A stretch of DNA of 27,500 nucleotides from NCBI GenBank assembly GCA_012295275.1, contig CM022670.1, forward strand, positions 9,050,506 through 9,078,005, written 5' to 3'. This document shows positions 10,610 to 20,405 of the stretch, piece after piece (within the stretch, counting starts at the first letter, position 1; the number at the start of each line of letters is the position of its first letter). A program made the position numbers and the translations under genes. The notes beneath the pieces are model-generated. The model was given only the letters and a program-made list of their open reading frames with translations. It was not told the DNA's origin and did not search any database. The DNA is from Chrysomallon squamiferum. Taxonomy: Eukaryota; Mollusca; Gastropoda; Neomphalida; Peltospiridae.

Positions 10610-13600
10610 AAATAAAAATGTATTTTTCTTTTAAGTAGCAAAATTATACATTTACCTCACTTTAAACAAAAAATATACATTTCAATCACACACTGATTAT
10701 ACTGAAATGTAAAGAAAATTACCAATTCATTTCTCAGTGTTATTTTTAAAATATAACCTGCAGATTAAACTTATTTGAACATCTGAGTGTAACATTCTGT
10801 TCTCAAGAGATACCACTAAACACTTAAAAATATTATAAAAAAATTAACTGGAGAGGAATTTTTGAAAATAAATATGCATTTAACAAACTGTTTTAGAAAT
10901 GTTCATTCATGTTTTAAGTACTTTAAAATGACATGATATATATGACATGTAAAATTACAGTGATATTTAGTAATATGCAACTTACTAGCTTCTTTGCCAA
11001 ACTGTAATGCCATATTCTTTAAGCGAATTTGCTGTTGGAACTGATCACTTCTTCTTCGAGCTAAATGTCTCTGTTTTTGAAACAATATATTTTCCTGTAA
11101 AAGATGAGAAAATAATTTTTTACTTCTGACTACAGCAAAATGAAGTCTAGTGACTAAAAACATCAGTATCTGCATTTTATTAAGATGCTAAAATTAATAT
11201 TAAACAATAAACAGATTTAAAGTTTAAATACCTGATATTAATGAAATAACAAAGACAAATGTACTAAAAAATCTAAATACCTTTCGACATTTTTTCAATT
11301 CTTTGCAGAAGTCAAGTATAGTTTGGAGACATTTTTGTAGGTTGAAGTCAGTTTCCATCTCACAGAAGTACTGTGCCATTTGCTGAGAAAGACTGCGCAA
11401 GTCTGATATTGAAGTCTGCATTTCTTTGAAATCTGATTTGACATCCTGATAAAATAAATCAACAATCATTATCCCCAGTAATTTTTATAATTAAAGTAAT
11501 TTATTTATGCCATACACCTTTCAAATGACTTTTATTTATTTTACTAGGATGTAGCAATAAAACATTAATTTCAAAAATTATGTATCCATTTATATTGATA
11601 AAAAGAAATAAACAGTGTAAAATTATCGTCTTTATTTTGTAACACTGCATGGAAGAAAGCAAGGGAAGTAATTTAAAGATAACTCCTACCTCCATAAAGA
11701 AATGAAAGATGTCCTGAATAGCAGGATGAGCTCGTGAAAGCTGGTGAACAAACTGCTTCATCTGCAGATTCATCTTAGTCACATCAAGTTTGATGTCTTC
11801 TGGAGAAACACTAAAACCAACATTTAGTATTTTATTTTGTTATTCACACAAATATAAATAAAAATAATTAAAACAATAACACTTAGATGTGGTTATCCTT
11901 TTACACCTGTTAAATTTTTTAATATAAAATTCTCATAATCCTTTAACAATCAATTAAATACTTGAAGTATAATTAACATTTTCTAAAATAACAATAAAAA
12001 CTGGATGGATATGCAGCAGGCAAAATGATACCAATGCTTCTTTTTAATTATTAAATCTAAATCAAAACTGAAACAATAATAATTAAAAACAGTGTTGTGA
12101 AATCTCAAACACAGAACAGTACCTGGCAGCTTTTTCCAGTTTGGGGATTTCAGCAAGGAACTTGAGCATTGTCTCATCACTGTCGATGACCACTTGGACG
12201 ATGTAGTGAATAAGTGTCTGATTTATCATAGCAGACTTCACTTCACTCAGTCTCTCCAGACTGGTCAGTTTGTAACCTGCAGCATTGCCATTGTAGTGAC
12301 CCTGAAATAAAAACAAACACAAAATATTATTTTTGAAGATTTAAGTGCCTTATATTACATTATTTTTCATGTTTTTGTTACAAATTGAAAACTGAGTTAA
12401 TATACATAAGATGTATTATGTGAATGTTTTCATTAAAATACATCTGGTTTCATTAAATCAAGTTAAACATTTTATGATCTTTCTTCTGTATATTATACTC
12501 TATCTTACAAAAACAGTTCAGTGAAAAATAAAATAACTAAAAAAAACAGGCTACAAATGCCCCCCTCACCACAAAAAAAATCTTCAGTTATATTACAAAT
12601 ACCAAATTTCTTTTTAATAGAACAAATTGCCAACATCCTTTATTAATATCATATAAAATTAACAGTAAAAAAACTAAATGTTAAAAATATTTCCCAAATG
12701 AACTTACATGATTCAAGAAGTTTCCAATCTTCAGAACAAAATGGAGGATTTCTCTGAGGTCTGGACTGTCTAGGATGAACCTGCAGACAGACACTGTTGC
12801 TCTGAGCGAAGTTTTCAGTCGCTGAATGTTTGATGTGAACTCGGCTCTTGTGAGATGGCCATTGATGAGTGCTCTGTAGTCAGGTACATCAGAGAGATGA
12901 AGAAGAAACTGTTCGCCAAGACCCAGCTCCAGCAGATTCCCTGTGTAAGTCTTCAACATCAGAATCTGACACACAGATAAAGTAAGATTATTAATAAAGG
13001 TTTCTTACAATAATTATAACAAATCTCATTTATTAAAAATTTCATTAATGTTCATCATCTTGTTTTTGAATAATAAATAATGCCACTGATTTCAATGGAA
13101 TTAACGTTTTAGCTGAATTTTCAGAAATTATTAAATATGCTTTTAATCAGTTTTTGAAAAACACTAGAAATATCAATTACTAAAATGAACTATGGCAATA
13201 GAATAATACCAGCTTGCATGAGAATCATTTCATTTATAGAAATCAAATCTGAATTTGACTGACAAAATCAGTCATATAGTTATTCATGATTAAATAATAG
13301 TTATGACATATTTTTACACCAGACAATGCATAACCATTTTCAAACAGCATTTTCTGGTAATCTGTTTATCAAACTTATAAATATTACTTAATAATCTATC
13401 ATAATACTATTAAATACTTTAACTGGATTGTGGATTTGTTTTTAATTTTGATTGTTTCACAGGGAAAAGATAATTGCTGCAATATTATAAAAAGTCACAC
13501 CAGGCTGAGTCGACAATCTGAAACTTACCTCATCATGATCAGGCAGTATTTTGTTTAGATATTTTAACATTGGTAAAGACAGAGTTGATGGATCACCTTC

Positions 13601-16600
13601 CACCAGGTTTCTTACAAGTTCTTCTGGCTCAACCTCCAGTCTGTTCAAAAACAGATTGACATTTAACCTCACATTCTGGCTCAGCAGTGGAACCTGAAAT
13701 GCAAATTAAATAATATATTTCATTTTTCAAATTAAACTGATTTAATACTAATATTAACACTAATATTAAATATTAAATATTACTTTTACTACTACTATTA
13801 ATAATAATAATAAGGAATTTTTATTAATCTAATCAATAAATATGGTTATGGTGACTGAAAAGTTTGATGGTAAAAAAATTATTTTTAAAATATTCTAAAG
13901 AACAGTGAATTTTCTTATTTATATATATTTTCTGAATATATCAGTCCTCACTGAATTCGAAAAAAATATAATAAACATCCAAATTAAATTATTTTTGAAA
14001 AGGATGTCTTAAATGAAAAATACAGTCATTTACTATGTAGATTCATTTGAGGGGGTTTTTTTCTGTTGTAATGACTAAAATTAATAATTGTACCTCATCA
14101 TAGTCTTCAAACACTCTGGTCTCATTGAACAGTGTTTCTAGAACTCTGAAGTCAGGCTGGACCCTAGGGATATTTTCTTGCTGTGACCAAATACTGTTTC
14201 CATTTGCTTCTTTAAAAAATACAAAAAAAAAAAAAAATTAAAATTAAAAATATTTAAGTCTGATTAATGATTAACTTAATCATTAAATCAGTTAAAATCA
14301 TATTACTAAAAATGAAACTGATTAGAACATAATTACAAAACTATACTTTACTTTTTTCTTAATAAATAGATTATTAATATTATTAGCATAATTAGAGAAC
14401 AAATAAAATACATATAAAGATCATAGTAACAAGTACATTTCCTTTTTCTGAAATTTTGTAAACAAATTAACAGTTTTAAAATAATTATAAATATTATGAA
14501 GATAACTGAAATTTCAAGCTCCAAAATATATGTACAGAGAACTGATAAATAAAATTTCAAAGAATGCAATGAACATGTGCACATCTTTTAAAGCACTGTA
14601 CAAAGTATAACAGTATTTATATTGAATTATTTCAACATCAAAAGTCATGAAAACTGTAAAAACTTTTGCACCTTACCAACAATATTATCTTCCAGCTTAA
14701 TCCACTTAACACTCTTCATGGGTTTTGTAGGCATGGGAACCCTTGTCCTTGGCGATGGGATTTCATCCCCAGAAACAGATTTCCCTTCAAATGCTTCCTT
14801 CATCTTAAGAATACTGTTAAAATGGTTCCAGCTTCGTTTGTAAGGCGTTAATGTATTTAAATTATTCAGTATCTTTGGTCCATTGGGGTTTATATTGTCA
14901 TAAGCTGTTGTGTTCGACTGAGAGGTTTTTTTAACTGTACTACCCAGTTTGTTCACAGAGGTGGACTTTGAAACTGCTTTCAACATGCTTTCTCTGGATG
15001 TGTTAATTTCATTAGTCACAACAGAGTCTATGTCTTCCGGTGTTGACTTCTCCAGGAAGGCACAAGTGTCATTGCTGTGAACAAGATAATGTACTTGGTT
15101 CTCTATTGTGTGCCAGAATGTAGTTCTAAAAAAGAAAGGGGGATAAAATACGAACATAAGAAACTGTTTTATCAAAATGGTATTAATGATCTTTAAATGG
15201 AGATGGTATGAAAATATTAACTCAGGTTGTAATGACTAAGAAAAAAACATAATAAAAAACTTAATAAATAATAAAATAAAATAAAGTAAAATAAAACAAA
15301 TGAAATGAAAGAAAAAGAAAAAGATTTGTCTGAATTACATCAACGTTCCAAATTTTGGGTTGCATCTCAAATATTCAACTAAATCCTTACTATAAGTCTG
15401 TAATAATAAAATAATAAGTACAATCTTACAAAAATATTTATTTTATTTATTTATAATTTGATTATGCTAGCAGAATTTTTAATGATTATATATGTGAATA
15501 ATGATAATGTGGTCCAAATTCAAGATATCAAAATCTACATATGTGCAATATATATATATATATATATAGTTATTTAGATTATATAAATATGAACTTACCC
15601 TTTATTTGATACTTCTAAAGCCAACAAGTCTTGTAAAATATTCACAAAGGCGGCCATTTTTGGAGTACCAAATACCTGGGATAAATTAAGTGTTGCTTGT
15701 GTTATGACAAAATCCTTTATGATTTGAGATAATGAAAATTATTAATAAAAAAATAAGTTTAAAAAAAAAACTAAATCTATTTTTAGTAACAGAAAATTAA
15801 AAATTAAAATAAAATACTTATATAAAATTACAAATGCAGGGCAAAGAACCAAAAATTAACAAAGAGTGTAAAAATTAACAAGCGTAACTTATGAAGAAGA
15901 GTTTGTAAAATAGATTGTGTCAATTTACTTTAGAAATTACTAGGATCTGAATAACAAAAAATATGAATTACTGGTCTGTGGGGATTAAAATAATATCTTC
16001 TATATATAAGAAAATGAAGACAGTTTAAATGTTCACCTTCTCTTGTATTTTGTCAGTTAAATCTTGTGGACTACTCAGATCAACATTACACTTTGCTTCC
16101 ATCTCCACCTCATCTTCGTGTTTCCGCTTGTAGAACGTCTGCAGATGAAAGACAATTAATTTTAAAACAACAAAATATGACTTTAAATAAGAAAGGTAAT
16201 CGCTCTTTGTGTTATTTTTATCAACACTTGGAATTTGCTCTTTTCTGATCTCAATTAAATTAATTTGTAGTATACAATGTGGTGTGAGAATATGTGTTGA
16301 TTAGCAGAAATCAATTTAAAAATGACTTAAAGATTAATATACAAAAAAATAATAATAATAAATAGGAATAGAAATTCAGTAAATAAACTTACCTCTAACT
16401 GTACATGCAAATCATCATCTTTCTCTTCTCGCTGTAGAAAACTTAAAACATCCAGAAGCTGCAAACCTGAAATGTGTAAACAAAGTGTAATTATCAAACA
16501 TACAATTTGAAGCCTTCAACATTTAACACCAGGAATTCAATATGTTCTTAATTACATCTTTGGTGTCTGTAACTGGATCAACATTTGTGATGATTGTTTA

Positions 16601-18249
16601 TTAATTTTAAAAGTTTACACATAAAATATTTTTATATACACACATGTACAAAAACCCTGTCCATAAAACAGCTAAAATCAGTATACAAAATAAACAGATC
16701 TCATAAAACCTACCAATAAAAGCATTTCTGGAACGAGTTCTTTCAATGATGTTGTCACAACAGTTTATCAGACAGTTAATGAAGGTTAACATACAGGTCT
16801 TGTATGGGACAGTCTCTGCAGATTTCAACTCACTGATAATCACACTAAATTTATGACTCTGATTGGTTTCTCTCTGCAAATTAAATAAAAAAGTTTATAT
16901 ATGAAATATATATATATATAACAACCTGACAATGCAAGTACATACAAAGCATTAAGGACAGTATCAAACAATGAGGGGAAAAAAATCTCTTATCTTCTCC
17001 ACATAAGTTATATGTACTCTTAATTATTTTTAATTTTCAGCATAACTGCAGTATAACAACAAAATGTGTTTCCAAAACTGCAAAAGCATATCAATGATTT
17101 GTATCCATAATGTTTGGTGCCATATCGAAAATTAAGAATCTCAACAATAAATATATCTAAAAAAACCAAAATTATTTTCTCTCATCATTTATATGGATCG
17201 GAAATTATAAAAATTTTAAACTTCATAAGGATTTTATAATGAACAAGAAATAATAATAAAACTAATATTCTCTCACCTTGAAGAATTCCAGAGTCTCCAT
17301 CACACGATCATAACCTTGAGAACTGAACACACAAACAGCAGACAATATCTCTATGACCTGTTTCTTTGGTAGGGTATTGCTAATGTCCAAAGCTAAAAAA
17401 GAAGAAATGGTTATAATGAATTTACTCATAACTACAAAATATTTATATATATATATGTATGTGTATTTTATTATGTAGGTTTAGTGATGTTATACACAAT
17501 CAAATAATGCATAAACATGTCAGCAATTCAGAATAGCATGAAATCATACATTTATCTGATTGTTTTCAAATTTACAGTTCATGTTTAACAGCAAAAAGAT
17601 ATTTTGAAATGTGGCAAATAATAATAAATTTTTGCAAATGGAATTCAAATTATTTTAAATTAAAAATAATGATTTATACATATAAAATAGCTATTAAAAA
17701 TGTTTACTAGGATGATAAATATAACCAAGAATGTCACATATCAGACATCATTAAAATGTTATCACCAATCTATTAGTATTACTGATAACTGTGGATTTTG
17801 TTAAATCATATTAAGGTTGACTCTACAACATTAGAAACACTTCAAAGTTGCTAACACAAAGTTATTTCTCATCTGTCCTTACCTAATCCCAATTTCTTGG
17901 CACATTTGTCACTGTTTAGAAAATATTCCAATCCCACTCTAGTATTGAGAATAGTTCTTATGCACGATATACAGTCCAGCTGGAGAATGGCATCTGAGAA
18001 ACTCGTGAAAGTTTTTACACTCATTTGATGCAATGATTCCAACAAACTGCTGAGTCCGTCCAGTGAAATGAATTCTTGCAGCCATGTTTCATCACTCTGT
18101 TCCAGTTTTGAGTGTAGAGCGTAATACACCTGGACGGATGGACTGTGTGCAACCATAACACACTGCTGAGGATTGCAGCCTTCCAAGTGTAGCTCTAGTT
18201 GTTCTGATGTTATTGTTTTGTCTTCTTCCATCAAAGCTCGGCGTAACAT
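8744..18249 (-). CDS. INF2: INF2-like formin (DID-FH2-DAD), 16 coding exons, whole gene span
   Basis: Spliced minus-strand gene. Coding exons, 5' to 3': 18249-17883, 17392-17277, 16873-16714, 16466-16393, 16138-16037, 15675-15599, 15125-14677, 14209-14094, 13693-13529, 12965-12708, 12301-12123, 11810-11690, 11445-11281, 11094-10986, 10550-10226, 9329-8744. Every intron is GT-AG, and phases agree for 1122 residues plus TAA. The exon-by-exon order of similarity follows vertebrate INF2: DID (about 15-240), dimerisation/linker (240-430), FH2 (about 431-815) and a DAD/WH2-like motif (832-846). Formin FH2 dimers nucleate and elongate actin filaments; in INF2, DID-DAD contact restrains activity and the protein also severs filaments. 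That is family knowledge and has not been shown for this protein. Oddities are the lack of a polyproline FH1, no C-terminal CAAX box, and alternative frames at the last two exons. The start ATG has A at -3, and an in-frame stop lies upstream in the probable 5' UTR exon. A related paralogue such as an FHDC1-type formin is the main alternative, but the DID favours INF2. Confidence 0.9.
9957..10073. repeat. TACA/TCCA tetranucleotide repeat in the last formin intron
   Basis: Imperfect ACAT/ATCC repeats over about 117 bases, between the DAD-like exon and the last exon. Short minus-strand Tyr/Met/Cys-rich frames here are translations of the repeat. Confidence 0.85.
10226..10550 (-). CDS. INF2: Formin exon 15: DAD/WH2-like motif, probable cassette exon
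   Basis: A 325-base exon with acceptor tttctaacag and donor gtaatt. It enters in phase 1 and leaves in phase 2, so it is not length-neutral. It starts KASSSVLEDKKKILEKIIND and continues LRHGNFKPP. ILEKIINDLRHGNFK (832-846) resembles the DAD/WH2 of INF2 (VIDALLADIRKGFQLRK), which binds actin monomers and the DID (family knowledge). The rest is Ser/Pro-rich with acidic EAFEDDFFAFP and ends SAHKF plus TG. Joined to acceptor 9348 it makes TGA at the junction; joined to acceptor 9329 it makes TGT and stays open. Confidence 0.8.
10567..10615. repeat. TAAA microsatellite beside the DAD-exon acceptor
   Basis: On the gene strand this reads TTTA repeats ending about 15 bases upstream of the acceptor of the exon at 10550, so it forms an unusually long U-rich stretch in the polypyrimidine region. 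Length variation could affect splicing (inference). Confidence 0.85.
10986..11094 (-). CDS. INF2: Formin exon 14: basic coiled helix at end of FH2
   Basis: A 109-base exon, phase 0 in and phase 1 out, with acceptor cttttacag and donor gtaagt. It encodes ENILFQKQRHLARRRSDQFQ and QQIRLKNMALQFGKEA, a basic, Gln-rich helix like the post-FH2 helix ENKDRKEQAAKAERRKQ of INF2. Its phase 1 end can be joined in frame both to the next exon (10550) and directly to the last exon at its upstream acceptor (9348). Confidence 0.88.
11281..11445 (-). CDS. INF2: Formin exon 13: FH2 C-terminal helices
   Basis: A 165-base exon in phase 0/0, with acceptor tttatcag and donor gtattt. Residues 729-783 include DVKSDFKEMQTSISDLRSLS, then QQMAQYFCEMETDFNLQKCL, and end LKKCRK. 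The pattern L...A.YFCE......L......I..F matches the end of FH2, comparable to LADYLCEDAQQLSLEDTFS in INF2. Confidence 0.9.
11690..11810 (-). CDS. INF2: Formin exon 12: FH2 post region
   Basis: A 121-base exon with acceptor ttggttttag and donor gtagga, entering after phase 2 and leaving in phase 0. It encodes VSPEDIKLDVTKMNLQMKQF followed by VHQLSRAHPAIQDIFHFFME, helical and part of the FH2 post region. The match to any one formin is weaker here than in exons 9-11, as is normal for this part of FH2. Confidence 0.85.
12123..12301 (-). CDS. INF2: Formin exon 11: FH2 core after GNFLN
   Basis: A 179-base exon, phase 0 in and phase 2 out, with acceptor tatttcag and donor gtactg. It begins GHYNGNAAGYKLTSLERLSE and continues VKSAMINQTLIHYIVQVV. 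It matches the FH2 motif G...A.GF.L..L.KL...K......LLHY. The usual second Lys in the LxKL position is Arg645 in this protein (LERL), while Lys639 and Lys650 are kept. Which of these contributes to actin binding would need alignment to solved FH2 structures. Confidence 0.93.
12308..12700 (-). other. Formin introns: nothing beyond AT-rich sequence
   Basis: This intron and the others (for example 12966-13526, 13694-14091, 15126-15598, 17393-17880) are 300-560 bases, AT-rich and CpG-poor, with short TA, AT or A tracts. I saw no polyproline-coding exon in any of them. Confidence 0.6.
12708..12965 (-). CDS. INF2: Formin exon 10: FH2 core
   Basis: A 258-base exon in phase 0/0, with acceptor gtgtgtcag and donor gtaagt. 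Residues 543-628 include LGEQFLLHLSDVPDYRALIN, FTSNIQRLKTSLRATVSVCR and end in ILHFVLKIGNFLNH. The GNFLN motif (623-627) is the most recognisable FH2 signature. The FL..L.DVP.Y......L....F pattern also fits FH2. Confidence 0.95.
13529..13693 (-). CDS. INF2: Formin exon 9: FH2 knob
   Basis: A 165-base exon in phase 0/0, with acceptor catttcag and donor gtaagt. Residues 488-542 begin VPLLSQNVRLNVNLFLNRLE and end YLNKILPDHDE. This is the FH2 pattern FLD.K.SLN..IFLK.F....EE....I..GD, then L..LL.LLP...E. It is conserved across formins and complete here. Confidence 0.92.
14094..14209 (-). CDS. INF2: Formin exon 8: FH2 lasso and linker, NAGNAG acceptor
   Basis: The donor is gtacaa after 14094. The acceptor region reads taaagaag, so either AG can be used, giving an exon start of 14209 or 14206 and a one-residue (Glu449) difference. 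The exon encodes residues 449-487: ANGNSIWSQQENIPRVQPDF followed by RVLETLFNETRVFEDYDE. Trp456 is the second conserved lasso Trp that docks into the partner FH2 in dimers (family knowledge). PDF..LE.LF matches the INF2 motif PDFSSIERLF. Confidence 0.88.
14677..15125 (-). CDS. INF2: Formin exon 7: linker without FH1, and start of FH2 lasso
   Basis: A 449-base exon with acceptor ttcttttttag and donor gtaagg. It encodes residues 299-448. The start (GTTFWHTIENQVHYLV) continues the dimerisation region (INF2: SSQLLWEALESLV). The middle is Ser/Thr/Asn-rich and of low complexity. The end, PTKPMKSVKWIKLEDNIV, is the start of the FH2 lasso, including the conserved Trp440. In most formins a run of polyproline (FH1) precedes this point. 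Here only scattered prolines occur (EIPSPRTRVPMPTKP), with no run of two or more. Confidence 0.9.
15599..15675 (-). CDS. INF2: Formin exon 6: dimerisation helix
   Basis: A 77-base exon, phase 0 in and phase 2 out, with acceptor tatcccag and donor gtaagt. Residues 274-298 include VFGTPKMAAFVNILQDLLAL and EVSNK. This corresponds to the INF2 stretch [20 protein letters not shown]. It leads into the large linker exon. Confidence 0.85.
16037..16138 (-). CDS. INF2: Formin exon 5: DID/dimerisation junction
   Basis: A 102-base, 34-codon exon in phase 0/0, with acceptor catctgcag and donor gtgaac. It begins TFYKRKHEDEVEMEAKCNVD, a charged helix matching the INF2 stretch FEEAKAEDEEEL...VDMSSHQE, and then reads LSSPQDLTDKIQEK. 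Family knowledge places it in the helical dimerisation region after the DID. Confidence 0.85.
16393..16466 (-). CDS. INF2: Formin exon 4: end of DID
   Basis: A 74-base exon with acceptor acatttcag and donor gtaagt. Residues 215-239 begin [20 protein letters not shown] and end HVQLE, entering in phase 1 and leaving in phase 0. The INF2 counterpart begins [20 protein letters not shown] and ends IQLE, a striking match that anchors the family call. Confidence 0.93.
16714..16873 (-). CDS. INF2: Formin exon 3: DID helices
   Basis: The acceptor is aatttgcag before 16873 and the donor is gtaggt after 16714. The exon encodes residues 162-214 and leaves in phase 1. It reads RETNQSHKFSVIISELKSAE, then TVPYKTCMLTFINCLINCCD, then NIIERTRSRNAFI. 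It corresponds to the INF2 segment with RFSIVMNEL, VPYVVTLLSVINA and [13 protein letters not shown]. The VPYK..ML.FIN.LI pattern is typical of the armadillo repeats in diaphanous-related formin DIDs. Confidence 0.92.
17277..17392 (-). CDS. INF2: Formin exon 2: DID helices
   Basis: The acceptor is cttttttag before 17392 and the donor is gtgaga after 17277. The exon encodes residues 123-161, entering in phase 1 and leaving in phase 0. It reads ALDISNTLPKKQVIEILSAV, then CVFSSQGYDRVMETLEFFK. This matches the INF2 pattern [20 protein letters not shown] followed by C.YSPEG....LDALDHYK almost position for position, which fixes it as the next DID repeat. It is shorter than typical open-frame thresholds and is recognised only through splice sites. 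Confidence 0.9.
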
Positions 18250-18281
18250 TTTGATGTTGTATGAGTTGTGCAGTGAGGTAT
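17883..18281 (-). CDS. INF2: Formin exon 1 of coding set: start codon and first half of DID
   Basis: The exon is bounded by an acceptor (ttcattcacag) at 18282-18283 and a donor GT at 17881-17882. Coding starts at the ATG at 18247-18249 (MLRRALMEEDK); 32 bases before it are probably 5' UTR. It encodes residues 1-122. The motifs GCNPQQCVMVAHSPSVQVYY, SDETWLQEF and DAILQLDCISCIRTILNTR correspond to the armadillo-like start of the INF2 DID (family pattern: SVVNYSGLRKRLEGSD...W, then DALLQL.C.SC.RA.MN.R.G.EY). The exon ends in phase 1. The frame stays open upstream of the ATG to the acceptor, so translation could in principle begin in an earlier exon. The in-frame TAA at 18722-18724 in the likely upstream exon argues against this. 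Confidence 0.9.
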
Positions 18282-18705
18282 CTGTGAATGAAAAGAACTT
18301 TAATAACAGTAATTAAATTAAACAGCAGAATTATTATAATTATTTATTAGTTTGTTTGTTTCAGTTTCCTTTTGTCTTTTTCTTAATTTATATATTTTAA
18401 ATAACAACTGCAGAATAAAATCCATAATCCTATCATCATTTATTTCATCACACACACATTAAAAAAAAATTAAATTAAACAAATAAATTTTTTTTTTTAT
18501 CAGAACTTGAGAAGGTATTTTTATGAATAATCAAAATTTTTTTGTGTGTGTGTGTGTGTTTTTATATTAACGATGTACGTCGTTGGTAAGTTAATAACAT
18601 AATTATAGTGCTTTCTTATGCAGTGGTAATTTCCATCTAAAACCAAACAGAATCACCGTGATATAACCGCATACCCATAGTCGTTTTCAGGTTTTTTAAA
18701 GTTAC

Positions 18706-18950
18706 CTGTAAAATTTGTAATTATCAACACTAACAACAGTATCCTCAAATCTGAATCAGCAGGATATGGTCACACAATTTACAGGTTTCCTCTTGTTAGC
18801 TTCGATGCAACAGAAATAATTTTGTGGAACACATGCATAAATCCGTGCGGTTTTAGTCCACCAATAACATGTTTGTACAACATTTAAACATCCCGCTGCT
18901 ATACACCTTGCGTCTCAATCGATCTTAAAAGCAACCTATCGTCTGCGTTG
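18706..18950 (-). other. Probable 5' UTR exon of the formin gene (5' limit unknown)
   Basis: A strong donor on the minus strand (TTTACAG followed by gtaact) ends an exon at 18706. Joined to the acceptor at 18281 it places TAA (18722-18724) in frame ahead of the coding ATG with no ATG between, so it would be untranslated. The 5' end given here is a guess, because no TATA box or initiator was convincing. Confidence 0.4.
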
Positions 18951-19270
18951 TTTTTCAACCGGCCCGTTTAACTTCCTACTGTTTTGAGATGTGACTCATA
19001 CACGAGGTAAAGTTCATGGTTGTTAGTGTTTTTTATCTTTCAAAAATGGCGCCACTTCTTGCAGCATATATAAATGCATAACTAAAGTATCTAAGACAAC
19101 AAACTATATAATTTACGATTGAGTCACATTTGTTACTCGTTTTATAAATAGTAACATAGTTCAGTATTCTGCACTGTTTTGTATTACGGATTACGACAAT
19201 GCCTAACCCGAGGCAGCTTTTAACTGACAGGTGTCTACTGATAGATGTCAAAGATCAACCAACGCACGGT
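18850..19270 (-). promoter_or_regulatory. Probable formin promoter region
   Basis: The stretch just upstream of the putative 5' UTR exon is less AT-rich than the introns and carries many more CpG dinucleotides (for example around 18840-18975, 19048-19053 and 19200-19275). It includes a GGCGCC palindrome at 19048-19053 within AAAATGGCGCCAC, reminiscent of YY1/E2F-type sites. Location and composition suggest a promoter. No start site can be fixed from sequence alone. Confidence 0.4.
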
Positions 19271-19741
19271 CGGAGTCCAGTCAATTTGACTGGTGCTTTT
19301 ATACAATAAATAAAAGAAGATAACAACAAGAAAGTTGTTTTAGTTAGTTTATTACAAAAATAAAAAAAAAATAAAAAAAAAAATAAAAAAAAAATAGTAT
19401 TAGATAAAAAAAATAATAATAATAAAAAATGAAAGACACGGAGAAAAATGTAGAAGAAACTGATTCCTGTTTTGACAGCAGACGACATAATTATGAATGG
19501 ATAAAAAAAAAAAACAGTGTAAAATTCTGCTGTTGTATGAAACTTGCGAGCCTAAACATTTACAGTAAAATTAAATGTGTGTGTATATGTATATAATATA
19601 TATATATATAAATTAATACAATGAATTCATACGAAACATCTTAACTTCACTGAAGTCGGAGCAAAATGCTGAGTCAACTTTCTGCAAACAAGGGTAATTA
19701 TACCTAGACTGCAAGATTACCGAATTGCCAACGAAATACAA

Positions 19742-19773
<32 letters not shown>

Positions 19774-20260
19774 TATTAATAATTGTAATAATAAAAAGAA
19801 TTTATATAAAATTAATTAAAATTTTATAAAATATATAATAATAATAATAAAATAATTAAGTGTACATGAATCTTAATTTTATTTATTTATTTATTTATTT
19901 CTTCTTCGTTCTCGATTCTTTAAAAAGAGCAATACAAAAACAATGATCAATGGATTTGGAAAAAGTAACCTCTTTCTAATTTGTTACGTCACAGAGACAG
20001 TGTAAATTGAGCTCAGCGGGAATTCACGCATCACTTGCTGGGACTGACTTCGATTTATGATAATGTAATGTACGTTTCCTCTGAACAAATCTTGCTAATG
20101 CCCCGCAGCGTCACAGGTCATACAACAAGTTCTGTTCACTTTGTTTGTATTTAAATGGTAAGCCTCTCAATCCACCTGCCAGCATGGATGTTGACAGGTT
20201 TAGTTTGGTCTATAATTAACGCCATATAAAAAGACCGCCAATTTAAGCGTATTTTTGGTA
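19271..20260. other. Upstream spacer with second CpG-containing segment
   Basis: The stretch contains A-rich tracts (19360-19425), poly-T (19742-19767), TTTA repeats (19879-19900), then a less AT-biased part at about 19980-20250 with several CpGs, a CRE-like TTACGTCA (19983-19990) and TATAAAAAG near 20223. It could be a promoter for a plus-strand gene to the right, but no coding exon is visible. Confidence 0.3.
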
Positions 20261-20326
20261 GCTGATTAACACTTGTGAAAACAATTAATAAAAACTGCGA
20301 ACGTTTGTTTATTTGATCTATGTTAA

Positions 20327-20351
20327 GTTAATTTAATTTAATTTAATTTAA

Positions 20352-20405
<54 letters not shown>

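Noticed and set aside
14622-14851. Plus-strand frames across the FH2-start exon
   Set aside because: Antisense shadows of the formin exon at 14677-15125.
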